DNA of 64,000 nt, taken from Leeia aquatica. GTDB lineage: Bacteria > Pseudomonadota > Gammaproteobacteria > Burkholderiales > Leeiaceae. The translations under genes were made by a program, and so were the position numbers. The notes under the pieces are model-generated. The model did not search any database and was not told the origin of the DNA. It worked only from the letters and a program-made list of their open reading frames with translations. This document shows positions 1 to 9,794 of the stretch, in pieces. Each line of letters opens with the position of its first letter. Positions within the stretch are counted from its first letter, which is position 1. The stretch is taken from NCBI RefSeq assembly GCF_012641365.1, contig NZ_JABAIM010000001.1:1716006-1780005 (forward strand), given 5' to 3'.

Positions 1-1
1 G

Positions 2-316
2 CAGGAGTTCTTCTATGGCAACCGTTACTCGGAATCCTATATGGATGCCCTGCCGGATTTCGTGAAGCTGGCCGAAGCCTACGGGCATGTGGGCCTGCGC
101 ATCGAAAAACCAGCGGATGTTGAAGGGGCCTTGCGCGAAGCGCTGTCCCTGAAAGACCGCACGGTGTTCCTCGACTTCCTCACGGATCAGTCGGAAAACG
201 TGTTCCCGATGGTGCAGAACGGCAAGGGCCTGTCACAGATGGACCTGCCGCCGCACATGCGCAATCTGCAAGTCGTGCCGCCGCAAGTGCAGCGCGATTA
301 TGGCAACCTTTGCTGA
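2..316 (+). CDS. ilvI: acetolactate synthase large subunit, C-terminal part
   Basis: The reading frame is open from the window edge, so only about the last 104 residues of the protein are present. The tail contains the pattern YGNRYSESYM and ends with FPMVQNGKGLSQM, typical of the C-terminal ThDP-binding domain of acetohydroxyacid synthase. The enzyme condenses pyruvate with pyruvate or 2-oxobutyrate in the first shared step of valine, leucine and isoleucine synthesis. The small subunit gene follows after 15 bases and ilvC after that, so the three form one pathway operon. Whether the isozyme is best called IlvB or IlvI cannot be decided from the tail. Confidence 0.9.
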   Translation, partial: QEFFYGNRYSESYMDALPDFVKLAEAYGHVGLRIEKPADVEGALREALSLKDRTVFLDFLTDQSENVFPMVQNGKGLSQMDLPPHMRNLQVVPPQVQRDYGNLC

Positions 317-331
317 TCGGGGGCAGACACC

Positions 332-823
332 ATGCGACACATCCTGTCCATCTTGCTGGAAAACGAAGCCGGCGCGCTGTCGCGCGTTGCCGGGCTGTTC
401 TCGGCCCGTGCTTACAATATTGAATCCCTGACGGTGGCCCCGACCGAGGACAACACCCTGTCCCGCATGACCATCGTGACCTCTGGCTCGGATGACATCA
501 TCGAGCAGATCACCAAGCAGCTCAACAAGCTGATTGATGTGGTCAAGGTCATCGACCTGAACGAGGCCGATCATATCGAACGTGAACTGATGCTGATCAA
601 GGTCCGCGCCACCGGCAAGGACCGCGAGGAAATGAAGCGGATGGCGGATATTTTCCGTGGTCGCATCATCGACGTCACCGAGAAAACCTATACGCTGGAG
701 CTGACCGGCACCGGGCAAAAACTGGATTCCTTCATCAAGGCCATCGACGAGAGCCTGATCCTGGAAACCGTACGCACCGGCGCCTCTGGCATTGGCCGTG
801 GCGAGCGGGTACTCAAGGTCTGA
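332..823 (+). CDS. ilvH: acetolactate synthase small (regulatory) subunit
   Basis: The 163-residue protein has the usual length of IlvH/IlvN. It begins MRHILSILLENEAGALSRVAGLF, an ACT domain start, and continues with YNIESLTVAPTED; the second half (residues about 85-160) matches the C-terminal domain of this subunit. It binds valine and activates the catalytic subunit encoded just upstream. The ATG follows the large subunit stop by 15 bases and the two are surely co-transcribed. Confidence 0.95.
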   Translation: MRHILSILLENEAGALSRVAGLFSARAYNIESLTVAPTEDNTLSRMTIVTSGSDDIIEQITKQLNKLIDVVKVIDLNEADHIERELMLIKVRATGKDREEMKRMADIFRGRIIDVTEKTYTLELTGTGQKLDSFIKAIDESLILETVRTGASGIGRGERVLKV

Positions 824-897
824 GTCACGCACCCCACATGGACACCCGGCGGGGTATGCCCCGCCCGCACAATGAAACATTGGTACGACCCATTTAA

Positions 898-1926
<1,029 letters not shown>

Positions 1927-1948
1927 GGCCCGGCCTCATTGCAGCACG

Positions 1949-1977
1949 CGGCGGGCCTGGCCCGCCGTTTTTATTTT
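1949..1977 (+). terminator. intrinsic terminator after ilvC
   Basis: A GC-rich stem GGCGGGC / GCCCGCC with a three-base loop is followed directly by TTTTTATTTT. It lies 22 bases after the ilvC stop and separates the ilv operon from psd. Confidence 0.9.
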
Positions 1978-2040
1978 GCTGCCCCCAAGCGGGCACTTTC
2001 CCTGTAGTATCATCACCCTTTAGCCCATTTCGAACCGGAC

Positions 2041-2688
2041 ATGAACAACACCTACCCTCACCCCATCCTGGCCCGCGAAGGCTGGCCCTTCATTGCCCTG
2101 GCACTGGTGATTTCCGTGCTGCTGTCGTGGTTCCTGCCGTGGTTCTCCTTCATTGGCTGGGTACTCTTCGTGTTTGTGGTGCAGTTTTTCCGCGACCCGG
2201 CCCGCCCGGTGCCGCAACAGGCCAATGCCGTGATCAGTCCGGCTGATGGCCGCATCGTGGTGGTGGAAGAAACGGACGACCCGTACCTGAACCGCCGCGC
2301 ACTGAAGATCAGCGTGTTCATGAATGTGTTCAACGTGCACAGCAACAAGAGCCCGCTGGACGCCGAAATCATTGATCGCTGGTATAACCCCGGCGCTTTC
2401 GTCAACGCCGCGCTGGACAAGGCTTCGACCGAAAACGAGCGCAACGCGCTGCACCTGCGTACCGCCAATGGGCAGGACATTACCTGCGTGCAGGTGGCCG
2501 GTCTGGTGGCGCGCCGTATCCTCTGCTATGTCGAGAAGGGGGCCAAGCTGCACCGTGGCCAGCGCTATGGCTTCATCCGCTTTGGTTCGCGGGTGGACCT
2601 GTACCTGCCGCTGAGCGCCAAGCCCAAGGTTGCCGTGGGTGACAAGGTCACTGGCGTGGCTACCATTCTGGCCGAACTGGCCGACTGA
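2041..2688 (+). CDS. psd: phosphatidylserine decarboxylase (short form)
   Basis: The 215-residue protein starts with one or two hydrophobic segments (residues about 15-50) and contains FRDPARPVP and SPADGRIV, both characteristic of phosphatidylserine decarboxylases. Near residue 180 is [10 protein letters not shown], in which the GS pair is the self-cleavage site that produces the pyruvoyl cofactor. It makes phosphatidylethanolamine at the inner membrane. The gene for the preceding enzyme, pssA, starts 21 bases later, so the two consecutive steps are encoded together. Confidence 0.95.
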   Translation: MNNTYPHPILAREGWPFIALALVISVLLSWFLPWFSFIGWVLFVFVVQFFRDPARPVPQQANAVISPADGRIVVVEETDDPYLNRRALKISVFMNVFNVHSNKSPLDAEIIDRWYNPGAFVNAALDKASTENERNALHLRTANGQDITCVQVAGLVARRILCYVEKGAKLHRGQRYGFIRFGSRVDLYLPLSAKPKVAVGDKVTGVATILAELAD

Positions 2689-2709
2689 CCCAGCACACGA
2701 GGCCCGCGC

Positions 2710-3480
2710 ATGTCCGAGCACAGCAAAACCCCGCTCAACGTTCGCATCCGCAAGCAGGGCATCTACCTGCTGCCCAATTCGTTCACCACCGCCGCGCTGT
2801 TCGGTGGGTTCTATGCCATCGTGCACGCCATGAACGGCAAGTTCGACTACGCGGCAGTGGCCATCTTCATCTCGATGGTGCTGGACAGCCTGGATGGCCG
2901 GGTGGCGCGCATGACGCACACCCAGAGCGACTTTGGTGCCGAGTACGACTCCCTGTCGGACATGGTGTCCTTCGGTGTGGCACCCGCGCTGGTGATGTAC
3001 CAGTGGGCGCTGCAGCCCTTGGGCAAGCTGGGCTGGATGGTGGCCTTCATTTACGCGGTGTGCGCTGCCTTGCGGCTGGCCCGTTTCAATACCCAGATTG
3101 GCGTGGCCGACAAACGCTGGTTCACCGGCCTGCCCAGCCCGGCGGCGGCGGCGCTGGTGGCGGGTTCAGTCTGGGTGGCCATCGACAATGGCTACTCCCC
3201 CACCGCGCACCCGACCATGCGCTGGCTGGCACTGGGGGTCACCCTGTTTGCCGGGCTGACCATGGTCAGCAATGTTCGCTTCTGGAGCTTCAAGGAAGTG
3301 AACATGCGCAAGAGTGTGCCTTTCTTTGTGCTGCTGTTGCTGGTGTTGCTGATCCTGCTGGTGGCCTATAACGCGCCGGTCGCCCTGTTCAGCCTGTTCG
3401 TGCTTTACGGCCTTTCCGGCTATCTGCTGATCGCGTGGCGCTGGTGTAAACCTCGTTCCAACCGCCATGAGCGTGGCTGA
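2710..3480 (+). CDS. pssA: CDP-diacylglycerol--serine O-phosphatidyltransferase
   Basis: The 256-residue multi-pass membrane protein contains the CDP-alcohol phosphotransferase signature as DSLDGRVARMTHTQSDFGAEYDSLSD (residues about 60-85), with the expected spaced aspartates. Several hydrophobic segments follow up to about residue 245. It converts CDP-diacylglycerol and serine to phosphatidylserine, the substrate of Psd encoded upstream. Its last 14 bases overlap the start of the next gene. Confidence 0.95.
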   Translation: MSEHSKTPLNVRIRKQGIYLLPNSFTTAALFGGFYAIVHAMNGKFDYAAVAIFISMVLDSLDGRVARMTHTQSDFGAEYDSLSDMVSFGVAPALVMYQWALQPLGKLGWMVAFIYAVCAALRLARFNTQIGVADKRWFTGLPSPAAAALVAGSVWVAIDNGYSPTAHPTMRWLALGVTLFAGLTMVSNVRFWSFKEVNMRKSVPFFVLLLLVLLILLVAYNAPVALFSLFVLYGLSGYLLIAWRWCKPRSNRHERG

Positions 3481-4600
3481 GCATCTCGACCCGGCCTTTC
3501 AGGCCGAACGCCAGCGTGCCGCCTCTCGCAGCACCTGGGTCAGTGTCTGGATCAACCTCGGTCTGACCGTGGTACAGGTGGTGGTGGGCCTGCTGGCGCG
3601 CTCACAGGCGCTGGTGGCAGACGGCCTGCACTCCCTCTCTGATCTGGTGGCCGATTTTGTGGTGCTGCTGGCCAATCGCCACAGCCATCAGGCGCCGGAC
3701 CATGATCATCATTATGGTCACGCCCGCTATGAAACCGTGGCCTCGTTGTGGCTGGGCCTGCTGTTGCTGCTGGTCGGTCTTGGCATGCTGTGGCGTGCGG
3801 GAGAACGGCTGACCAGTGGTAGCCCGCTGCCTGCGGTGCATATTGCTGCCTTATGGACGGCGCTGGCCACCCTGCTGGCTAAAGAGCTGCTGTTTCGCTA
3901 CCTGCTGCGGGTTGCCGAGCGGGTGCGCTCTTCCATGCTGGTGGCCAATGCCTGGCATGCGCGCTCGGATGCGGCCTCGTCGCTGGTGGTCGCTGCCGGT
4001 ATTGGTGGCAACCTGCTCGGTTATCATGCACTGGACAGCCTGGCCGCGGCGCTGGTGGGCTTCATGGTGGCGCACATGGGCTGGAAATTCAGCTGGCAGG
4101 CGATACGCGAGCTGACCGACGCGGCCCCGGAAGAAACGGTAGTGGCGGATATCCGCGCTACACTCGCCAGCACCAGCGGGGTATGTGACGTGCACGAGCT
4201 ACGGGTACGCAAGATGGGCGACCTGGTGCTGGTGGATGCCCACCTGCTGGTGTCGCCGGTGATCAGTGTTTCCGAGGGCCACCGCATTGCCGAGCAGGCC
4301 CGCCAGCGGGTGCTGGAGCAGCATCTGGCGCTGGATGCACTGATCCATATTGACCCCGAAGAAGACCAGATTGCCCGCAACAGCACCGCGCCATCGCGCG
4401 AGCAGCTGCTCCCGGCACTGGCCTCCTTGTTTGATCCTCCCTTGCAGTCCGAGCAGGTGGTGCTGCACTACCTGCAAGGCTCGGTCGATGTGCTGTTGCA
4501 TCTACAGCCGCAGCAAACCCTGCTGGACCCGACCGCGCTGGCTGCACAACAACATACCCTGCAGCTGCGCAGCCTGCAACTGCTGCGCCACCACCCCTGA
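3467..4600 (+). CDS. cation diffusion facilitator family metal exporter
   Basis: The 377-residue protein has the CDF membrane domain, with the metal-site pattern ADGLHSLSDLVAD near residues 46-58 and the histidine-rich stretch HDHHYGHARYET, and a ZT-dimer cytoplasmic domain around residues 210-285. Members export Zn2+, Fe2+, Co2+ or Cd2+ in exchange for protons. About 80 extra residues follow the usual domain; they look like a second small domain of unknown role. The gene overlaps pssA by 14 bases and is followed by a LysE-type gene after 12 bases. The metal cannot be predicted. Confidence 0.88.
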   Translation: MSVAEHLDPAFQAERQRAASRSTWVSVWINLGLTVVQVVVGLLARSQALVADGLHSLSDLVADFVVLLANRHSHQAPDHDHHYGHARYETVASLWLGLLLLLVGLGMLWRAGERLTSGSPLPAVHIAALWTALATLLAKELLFRYLLRVAERVRSSMLVANAWHARSDAASSLVVAAGIGGNLLGYHALDSLAAALVGFMVAHMGWKFSWQAIRELTDAAPEETVVADIRATLASTSGVCDVHELRVRKMGDLVLVDAHLLVSPVISVSEGHRIAEQARQRVLEQHLALDALIHIDPEEDQIARNSTAPSREQLLPALASLFDPPLQSEQVVLHYLQGSVDVLLHLQPQQTLLDPTALAAQQHTLQLRSLQLLRHHP

Positions 4601-4612
4601 TCTGGAGCCATC

Positions 4613-5227
4613 ATGCCGCATCTGGAAGCGTTTCTGAGTGCCGCCATCCTGCTGACCCTGCTGCCGGGACCAGACAATCTGTATGTGATTACCCGTGGCA
4701 TCAGCCAGGGCCGCAAGGCAGCGCTGGCCGCCGCCGCCGGCTTTGCCAGCGGCTGCCTGTGGCATACCCTGCTGGCGACCCTCGGCATCGCCGCCCTGAT
4801 CACCCAAAGCCCCACAGCGTTTAATCTGGTCCGTTATGCCGGTGCCGCCTATCTGGTGTATCTAGGCATCCGCACCCTGCTCGACCGCTCTGGCTTCGCC
4901 CTGCAGCAGGATGGTCAGCAGCCCGATCTGTGGCAGGTGTACCGTCAGAGCGTGCTGGCCAATATGCTGAATCCGAAGGTCACACTGTTTTTCCTGTCTT
5001 TCCTGCCACAGTTCGTCAACCACGCCGAGGGCCATGTCCCGCAGCAAATGCTGGTGATGGGTGTGCTGTTCATGCTGCAAACCATGGTCATCTTTGGTCT
5101 GTTCGGCTGGTTTGCCGGGCACATCGGCCAGTGGTTGCAACGCAGCCCGGCCATTGCCCGCCGCATTCACCTGCTGGCTGGCAGCATTTTCTGCGCACTT
5201 GGGCTGCGGGTGGCGCTGGTCAAATAA
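4613..5227 (+). CDS. LysE/RhtB family amino-acid exporter
   Basis: The 204-residue protein is mostly hydrophobic with about six membrane segments. It carries the family start pattern LLPGPDNLYVITRGISQGRKAALAAAAGF (residues about 17-45) and NMLNPKVTLFFLSFLPQF around residue 120. RhtB-type members export homoserine, threonine or related amino acids. The substrate cannot be read from sequence. Spacing of 12 bases from the CDF gene suggests co-transcription. Confidence 0.88.
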   Translation: MPHLEAFLSAAILLTLLPGPDNLYVITRGISQGRKAALAAAAGFASGCLWHTLLATLGIAALITQSPTAFNLVRYAGAAYLVYLGIRTLLDRSGFALQQDGQQPDLWQVYRQSVLANMLNPKVTLFFLSFLPQFVNHAEGHVPQQMLVMGVLFMLQTMVIFGLFGWFAGHIGQWLQRSPAIARRIHLLAGSIFCALGLRVALVK

Positions 5228-5327
5228 CCGTTGGTCGGACTAATCCGGTGCTGCCAGGAAGGCAAGGTAGCACCGCCTATAATGAAGCATCCTCCCTCTC
5301 TGCATGCTGCCCGCCAAGGGGGTTATC

Positions 5328-6104
5328 ATGCGACGTTTACTGCTGCTTCTTGTTCTGTTCAGCCTGCTACGGGTTGAGGCCGCGACACAGCCCCTCAGCC
5401 TCACCCTGAACGATTATCCTCCGTATATGGGCACCCACATCCCCTATCAGGGGATCTTGTCACGCTTGGTGAAGGAAGCCTTTTCCCTGGAAGGCGTAGA
5501 CATCACGCTGGTCGAGGTCCCTAACAACCGCAGTATTGCTGGCCCGATGGCTGGCCTGTATGACGGTACCTTTGGCTGGGCCTATACCCCGGAACGCGCC
5601 GAGAAGCTGTTGTACTCCGATGCCCTGCTGACCTTTCACATGGTGTTCTTCCAGCGCAAGGAGCGCGTGATCAATTGGCAAACCATGGAAGACTTGATCC
5701 CGTACAACATCGGGATCACCAAGGGAAATTTTGTCTCCAATGATTTCAGCCGCTTGCAGCAAGAGGGCAAGCTGCAGGTCGATGAAGGCCCTGACGACCC
5801 TTCTGGCATGCGCAAGCTGCTGTTGCAACGCATTGACTTGTTCCCGATGGAAAAGGAAGCAGGTCAGTATCTACTGGCCAGCCTGTTCCAACCCGGCCAG
5901 CAACGGCAGATCGTCGCCAACAGCCATACCATCTGGGAGGTCCCGGTACACCTGTTGATTTACCGCGGCCATCCGCAGGCGGCGGAGCTGATCAGCCGTT
6001 TCAACCGGGGATTGGCGAAACTGAAACAGTCTGGCCAGTATGAGCGCCTGATCCTGGACACCCGTGCAGCCATCCTGAAAGCCGCAAGCCTGTCGGCACC
6101 TTAA
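5328..6104 (+). CDS. periplasmic solute-binding protein, family 3 type
   Basis: The chosen ATG at 5328 follows AAGGGGG and gives a clear signal peptide (MRRLLLLLVLFSLLRVEA); an earlier in-frame ATG at 5304 has no such site. The mature protein resembles extracellular solute-binding proteins of family 3, with NDYPPYMG near the N terminus and FGWAYTPERAEKLLYSD in the first lobe. It is 258 residues long. No permease or ATPase gene is nearby, so it may act as a stand-alone sensor or binder. Its stop codon overlaps the stop of the convergent btuF gene within the palindrome TTAA. Confidence 0.75.
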   Translation: MRRLLLLLVLFSLLRVEAATQPLSLTLNDYPPYMGTHIPYQGILSRLVKEAFSLEGVDITLVEVPNNRSIAGPMAGLYDGTFGWAYTPERAEKLLYSDALLTFHMVFFQRKERVINWQTMEDLIPYNIGITKGNFVSNDFSRLQQEGKLQVDEGPDDPSGMRKLLLQRIDLFPMEKEAGQYLLASLFQPGQQRQIVANSHTIWEVPVHLLIYRGHPQAAELISRFNRGLAKLKQSGQYERLILDTRAAILKAASLSAP

Positions 6105-6967
6105 TGATCAGACTGTTGGCGCGTGCGCTCAATGCCTTCGCACAGCTGACGAATGCCCCACAGCAGGCGGGGAGTGGGCCGACTGAGCCAGTCCGCGCGC
6201 AGATAGAGGTATTGCTTGCGCGCAACGGCGGGCAGGGCGGACCAGCGCGCCCAGTCCTGCAGGCTGCCATCCGGTTGACCATCTGGAGTGGACGTCACCA
6301 GCACCTGCGGCCGGGCCAGCAGCACATCCTCCACCCCGATCGTGGGGGTGAGTCCCGGCAGGTGGGCAAACGGGTTCACCCCGCCACAGCGGGCAATGGC
6401 ATCACCAATGAACTGCTGCGCACTCACCGTCATCAAAGGGTGGGACCAGACCTGATAAAACACCGTCACCGGGGTGCGCCGGGCGTAGCGCTGCTGCAAG
6501 GCAGACCAGTCCTGTGCCACCTGCCTGGCCTTCTGTGCACCCGTCTGATCATGCCCGGTCAGCCGCCCCAAGCGACGCAGCGCATCTGGCATGGCATCCA
6601 CGCGCTGGATCTCGCTGTAATACACGGGCAGGCCCAAGCGCTGTAACTGGCTGACATCACTTGCACGATTACCACTCTGCCAGGCCACCACCAGATCGGG
6701 CTTCAAGGCCTGAATGCGTTCGATGTCCAGTGCATCAATTCCGCCAATCTGCACCTTGCTGCGGGCTGCTGCCGGATAGTCGGACCAGGCCGACACCCCA
6801 ACCACCTGCGCCCCTGCCCCCACTTCAAACAGCAACTCAGTGGCATGCGGGGCCAGGCTGATGATGCGCTGAGGTACATGTGGCAATGTGACTGTCCGCC
6901 CGGCATCGTCCTGCACGCTCAAAGCCATCACCGGGGAGACCCACAAACCCAGCAGCCAAGCCTTCAT
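6101..6967 (-). CDS. btuF: cobalamin-binding periplasmic protein of a B12 ABC transporter
   Basis: The 288-residue protein has a signal peptide (MKAWLLGLWVSPVMA) and a helical-backbone binding fold: RIISLAPHATELLFEVGAG at the start, ALKPDLVVAW, and a C-terminal domain with IGVEDVLLARPQVLV. This matches BtuF-type B12-binding proteins. The start at 6967 follows GGGGG and overlaps the cobU stop by four bases; an in-frame codon at 6985 would remove the signal peptide from the terminus. The genes for the permease and ATPase (btuC, btuD) are not in this window. The gene is third behind the cobalamin riboswitch. Confidence 0.85.
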   Translation of the reverse strand: MKAWLLGLWVSPVMALSVQDDAGRTVTLPHVPQRIISLAPHATELLFEVGAGAQVVGVSAWSDYPAAARSKVQIGGIDALDIERIQALKPDLVVAWQSGNRASDVSQLQRLGLPVYYSEIQRVDAMPDALRRLGRLTGHDQTGAQKARQVAQDWSALQQRYARRTPVTVFYQVWSHPLMTVSAQQFIGDAIARCGGVNPFAHLPGLTPTIGVEDVLLARPQVLVTSTPDGQPDGSLQDWARWSALPAVARKQYLYLRADWLSRPTPRLLWGIRQLCEGIERTRQQSDH

Positions 6968-7482
6968 GATCCCCCTTTCAGGCACAGCGGCAGGCCAGCC
7001 ACCACCAGTTCCACCCGCTCACACACCACGGCCAGCCGCTGATGCAGCCGCCCCACCTCATCGGCAAAACGCCGTGCCAAGGGCGACTCCGGCACGATGC
7101 TCCAGCCGACCTCATTGCTGACCAGCACAATCTCGCCTGGCAACTGCGGCAATACCGCCAGCACCGCGTCAGTCTCCTGCTGCAAGGTCGCCTCGTCTGT
7201 CTGCAGCAGCAGGTGGGTCTGCCACAGGGTGAGGCAATCCACCAGCAGGCAGCGCTGCGGCTGAGCCAGCCGCCGCAGCGCATCGGCCAGCCGCTCCGGC
7301 TCTTCACACACCTGCCAGTGCGCCGGGCGCGACTGCCGATGATGTGCAATCCGCACCGCCATTTCCTCGTCGCAGGCGGTAGCGGTGGCGATCAGCACCA
7401 CCTCCGCCGCCTGGGCCGCCAGCTGCTGGGCGCGCACGCTTTTGCCGCTGCGGCGGCCACCGAGGATCAGGGTACGGGACAT
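6964..7482 (-). CDS. cobU: adenosylcobinamide kinase / guanylyltransferase
   Basis: The 172-residue protein opens with the P-loop LILGGRRSGKSVRAQQLA (residues 4-21), contains VLIATATACDEEMAVRIAHHRQSRP, and ends with the SNEVGWSIVPESPLARRF motif typical of CobU/CobP. It phosphorylates adenosylcobinamide and transfers GMP to it, preparing the substrate for CobS (encoded at 11431). It lies between btuB (three bases upstream) and btuF (overlap of four bases), so all three are one transcript. Confidence 0.95.
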   Translation of the reverse strand: MSRTLILGGRRSGKSVRAQQLAAQAAEVVLIATATACDEEMAVRIAHHRQSRPAHWQVCEEPERLADALRRLAQPQRCLLVDCLTLWQTHLLLQTDEATLQQETDAVLAVLPQLPGEIVLVSNEVGWSIVPESPLARRFADEVGRLHQRLAVVCERVELVVAGLPLCLKGGS

Positions 7483-7485
7483 GGT

Positions 7486-9399
7486 TTATTGCACTTGATA
7501 TTCCAGGGTCAAGAATACGCTGCGGGTCGGGCTAGGGTAAATGCCGTACGCACCGCCATACTCCACATACTTGCGGTTCTGCAGGTTGTTCACCGCCAGC
7601 TGCCACGACCAGTCGCGGTAACGCTGACCCAGCTTGAGGTCCAGCAAGCGATAGGAGGGCAGACGGCGGCTGGCCGTATTCTTCTGGTCATCATCCGCAA
7701 TCCGTTCGCTTACATAGCGACCCGACAAGGACACATCGGTCACCGCATTGATCTGCCAGTGCACCCCCAGGTTAAAGATGCGCTTGGGAACCACTGGAAT
7801 GCGCTTGCCCGCCAGATCCGTGCCGCCATAGATACCGCTGCGGAAAGTCGCTTGCTGCCACACCGCATTACCGGTCAGCTTGACCTCAGGCGTCACCGCC
7901 CAATCGCCACTGAGCTCCAGCCCTTGATGGCGGGTGGGTTGCAGATTCATGTTGGCGCCTGTCCCACTAGGGGATTTACTGACCAATGGGTTATAGTGTA
8001 TTTCATCGGTCAGATCATGGCGAAACACGTTTACCCGCCACTCCCCCGCCGAAAACTGGCCTTTCAAACCCAATTCGAGATCTCGTGAGCGTTGAGCCTT
8101 CAAACCCTCACTTGTCACCGCACCAAAGTCATCGGCATTGGGTACCCGAAAGCTTCGACCGCCACGAACGTAGCCATCCACACTGGCCCACAGAGGGTGG
8201 GACACGCCCAGATCGTATGCATTAAGAGACTCTCTGCTCTCCGTTACCTTGCCACTGTTCGTTACTTGGCTTAGTACTGATTGATGCCGGGCCCCCGCTA
8301 CCAACTGTGCACCATTCGAAAACGTGAGCTGCTCATTAATGAAGACCGCACGGTATCGTTGAGCGGCGGGACTAGAGCTATGGTTGCGTGACATGCCAAA
8401 GTCAGCCCCCACCGTGAGTTGCTGTTTGACGTCGTCACCCCACTTCCAAGTTACACGGGGGGAAAGAGTGGTGGAACGCAAAGTAGCTTGACTTGTACTT
8501 GACCCATAGTCAGCCTCATAGTGCCTACTACGCTGCGCCAGATCCAGGTCAAATCGGTGCTGACCAAACTCATGTTGGTAGCCCAATTGCAACTGCCGGT
8601 CGTGTTGCCAACTCGTGGACACATAACTGCCACGTTGTCGGGGATCTTTTTCATAATCGGACCAGCTAATTGAACCCGGCAGTTGTAACTGTTGCTGCCC
8701 ACCTGCCGCAAACAGCTGCACGCTGTCGTGATCGCCGCGCCAGCGGAAATCAGCCGAGACTCCATGTCGGTCTTCTGCGTTGAAATCACGATAGTGGCGG
8801 CTGTGCATCTTGTTGGCGCCCAGCGTCAATGCCCACTGGTCGCTGCCCAGATTCACGCGTGCGACACCCTCACGGGTGCCGTAGCTGCCCCCCATGAGCG
8901 ACAGTGTGGCGCGTGGCTGGGTTTTCATGGGGTTGCGGGTTATGATGTTAATCACCCCTGCGGTTGCTCCACCACCATACAGCACCGAGCCTGCACCGCT
9001 TTGTACTTCAATGCGCTCAATGTCCTCCAGCGCCAAGTAGCTCAGGCGTGGTGCAGACTGGTCATTGTCTTTCTGCAGAACGCCATTGACCAATACCTGC
9101 ACATTGCTGATCCCGGCCACGCCGAAGCCGTGCCGATCGATACTGCGATCATCAGTACCACTCATGCTGAAAATGGACAGGCCAATCTCGGCAGCCAGCA
9201 GCTCCGGAATGGTGCGCGCCGAGCTCTGCTGAATATCCTCCGCCGTAATGACGGTAGTCAGGGCAGCCAGACCTTTACGCGGGGTGGGGATGCGGGATGC
9301 GGTCACCACCACATCTTCAGTGGTGGGGGTCGTATCTGCCATGGCCGGCAGGACCGCCAAGGCGGCCAGTACACTCAGGTAAACGGGATTGCGATGCAT
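7486..9399 (-). CDS. btuB: TonB-dependent outer-membrane receptor, probable cobalamin receptor
   Basis: The chosen start at 9399 follows AAGGAAG and gives a signal peptide ending at PAMA. A TonB-box-like EDVVVTASR follows, then the plug domain (ELLAAEIGLSIFSM, RIEVQSGAGSVLYGGGATAGVINIIT) and a beta barrel ending in the aromatic-containing strand SVFLTLEYQVQ. The length of 637 is close to that of BtuB. The cobalamin assignment rests on the riboswitch directly upstream and on cobU and btuF directly downstream. It imports corrinoids across the outer membrane with energy from TonB. Confidence 0.88.
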   Translation of the reverse strand: MHRNPVYLSVLAALAVLPAMADTTPTTEDVVVTASRIPTPRKGLAALTTVITAEDIQQSSARTIPELLAAEIGLSIFSMSGTDDRSIDRHGFGVAGISNVQVLVNGVLQKDNDQSAPRLSYLALEDIERIEVQSGAGSVLYGGGATAGVINIITRNPMKTQPRATLSLMGGSYGTREGVARVNLGSDQWALTLGANKMHSRHYRDFNAEDRHGVSADFRWRGDHDSVQLFAAGGQQQLQLPGSISWSDYEKDPRQRGSYVSTSWQHDRQLQLGYQHEFGQHRFDLDLAQRSRHYEADYGSSTSQATLRSTTLSPRVTWKWGDDVKQQLTVGADFGMSRNHSSSPAAQRYRAVFINEQLTFSNGAQLVAGARHQSVLSQVTNSGKVTESRESLNAYDLGVSHPLWASVDGYVRGGRSFRVPNADDFGAVTSEGLKAQRSRDLELGLKGQFSAGEWRVNVFRHDLTDEIHYNPLVSKSPSGTGANMNLQPTRHQGLELSGDWAVTPEVKLTGNAVWQQATFRSGIYGGTDLAGKRIPVVPKRIFNLGVHWQINAVTDVSLSGRYVSERIADDDQKNTASRRLPSYRLLDLKLGQRYRDWSWQLAVNNLQNRKYVEYGGAYGIYPSPTRSVFLTLEYQVQ

Positions 9400-9532
9400 G
9401 ATCTTCCTTTGCCACGTCTGTGCGTGGTGCATGATGGCCATGCGGCGGGCAAAAGGGGATCACCGCGCGAGGCGCGGGGCTACCCCGCGCCCACCGCGCG
9501 TGCAGTACAGTGCTTGCCTGCGGGCAAGTTGC

Positions 9533-9730
9533 GGGCCGGTCTCCGGGCTTGCGCACCGTACCGCCTTCCCGCCCGGTGAGGGGCAGTGGCTGACCATCCT
9601 GGGGATGGGGTACGGGCCGTCACGCACGCGTGACGCAAGGCTTACCGTTGCGGGGGCAGCACCGGAATAGCATGTGAGACATGCGCACCGGTTTCCCTGT
9701 TTCACCCCGGGCTGGCCGGGGCACCTGCAA
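9533..9730 (-). promoter_or_regulatory. cobalamin riboswitch controlling btuB-cobU-btuF
   Basis: Read on the minus strand, the segment shows the conserved cobalamin-riboswitch elements in order: a GGTGCC paired region near 9724, GGGAAACCGGTG, then TGCCCCCGCAACGGTAAG, the B12 box GTCAGCCACTGCCCC near 9587, and GGGAAGGCGG followed by AAGCCCGGAGACCGG at the end. It is about 130 bases upstream of btuB. GC-rich inverted repeats between 9450 and 9530 probably form the expression platform. Coenzyme B12 binding is expected to switch the operon off. Confidence 0.93.
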
Positions 9731-9794
9731 GCGTGTCATTATATCGCAGCAAAATTTCTCATGATATGAAACATTTCAATAAGATTATTTCATA

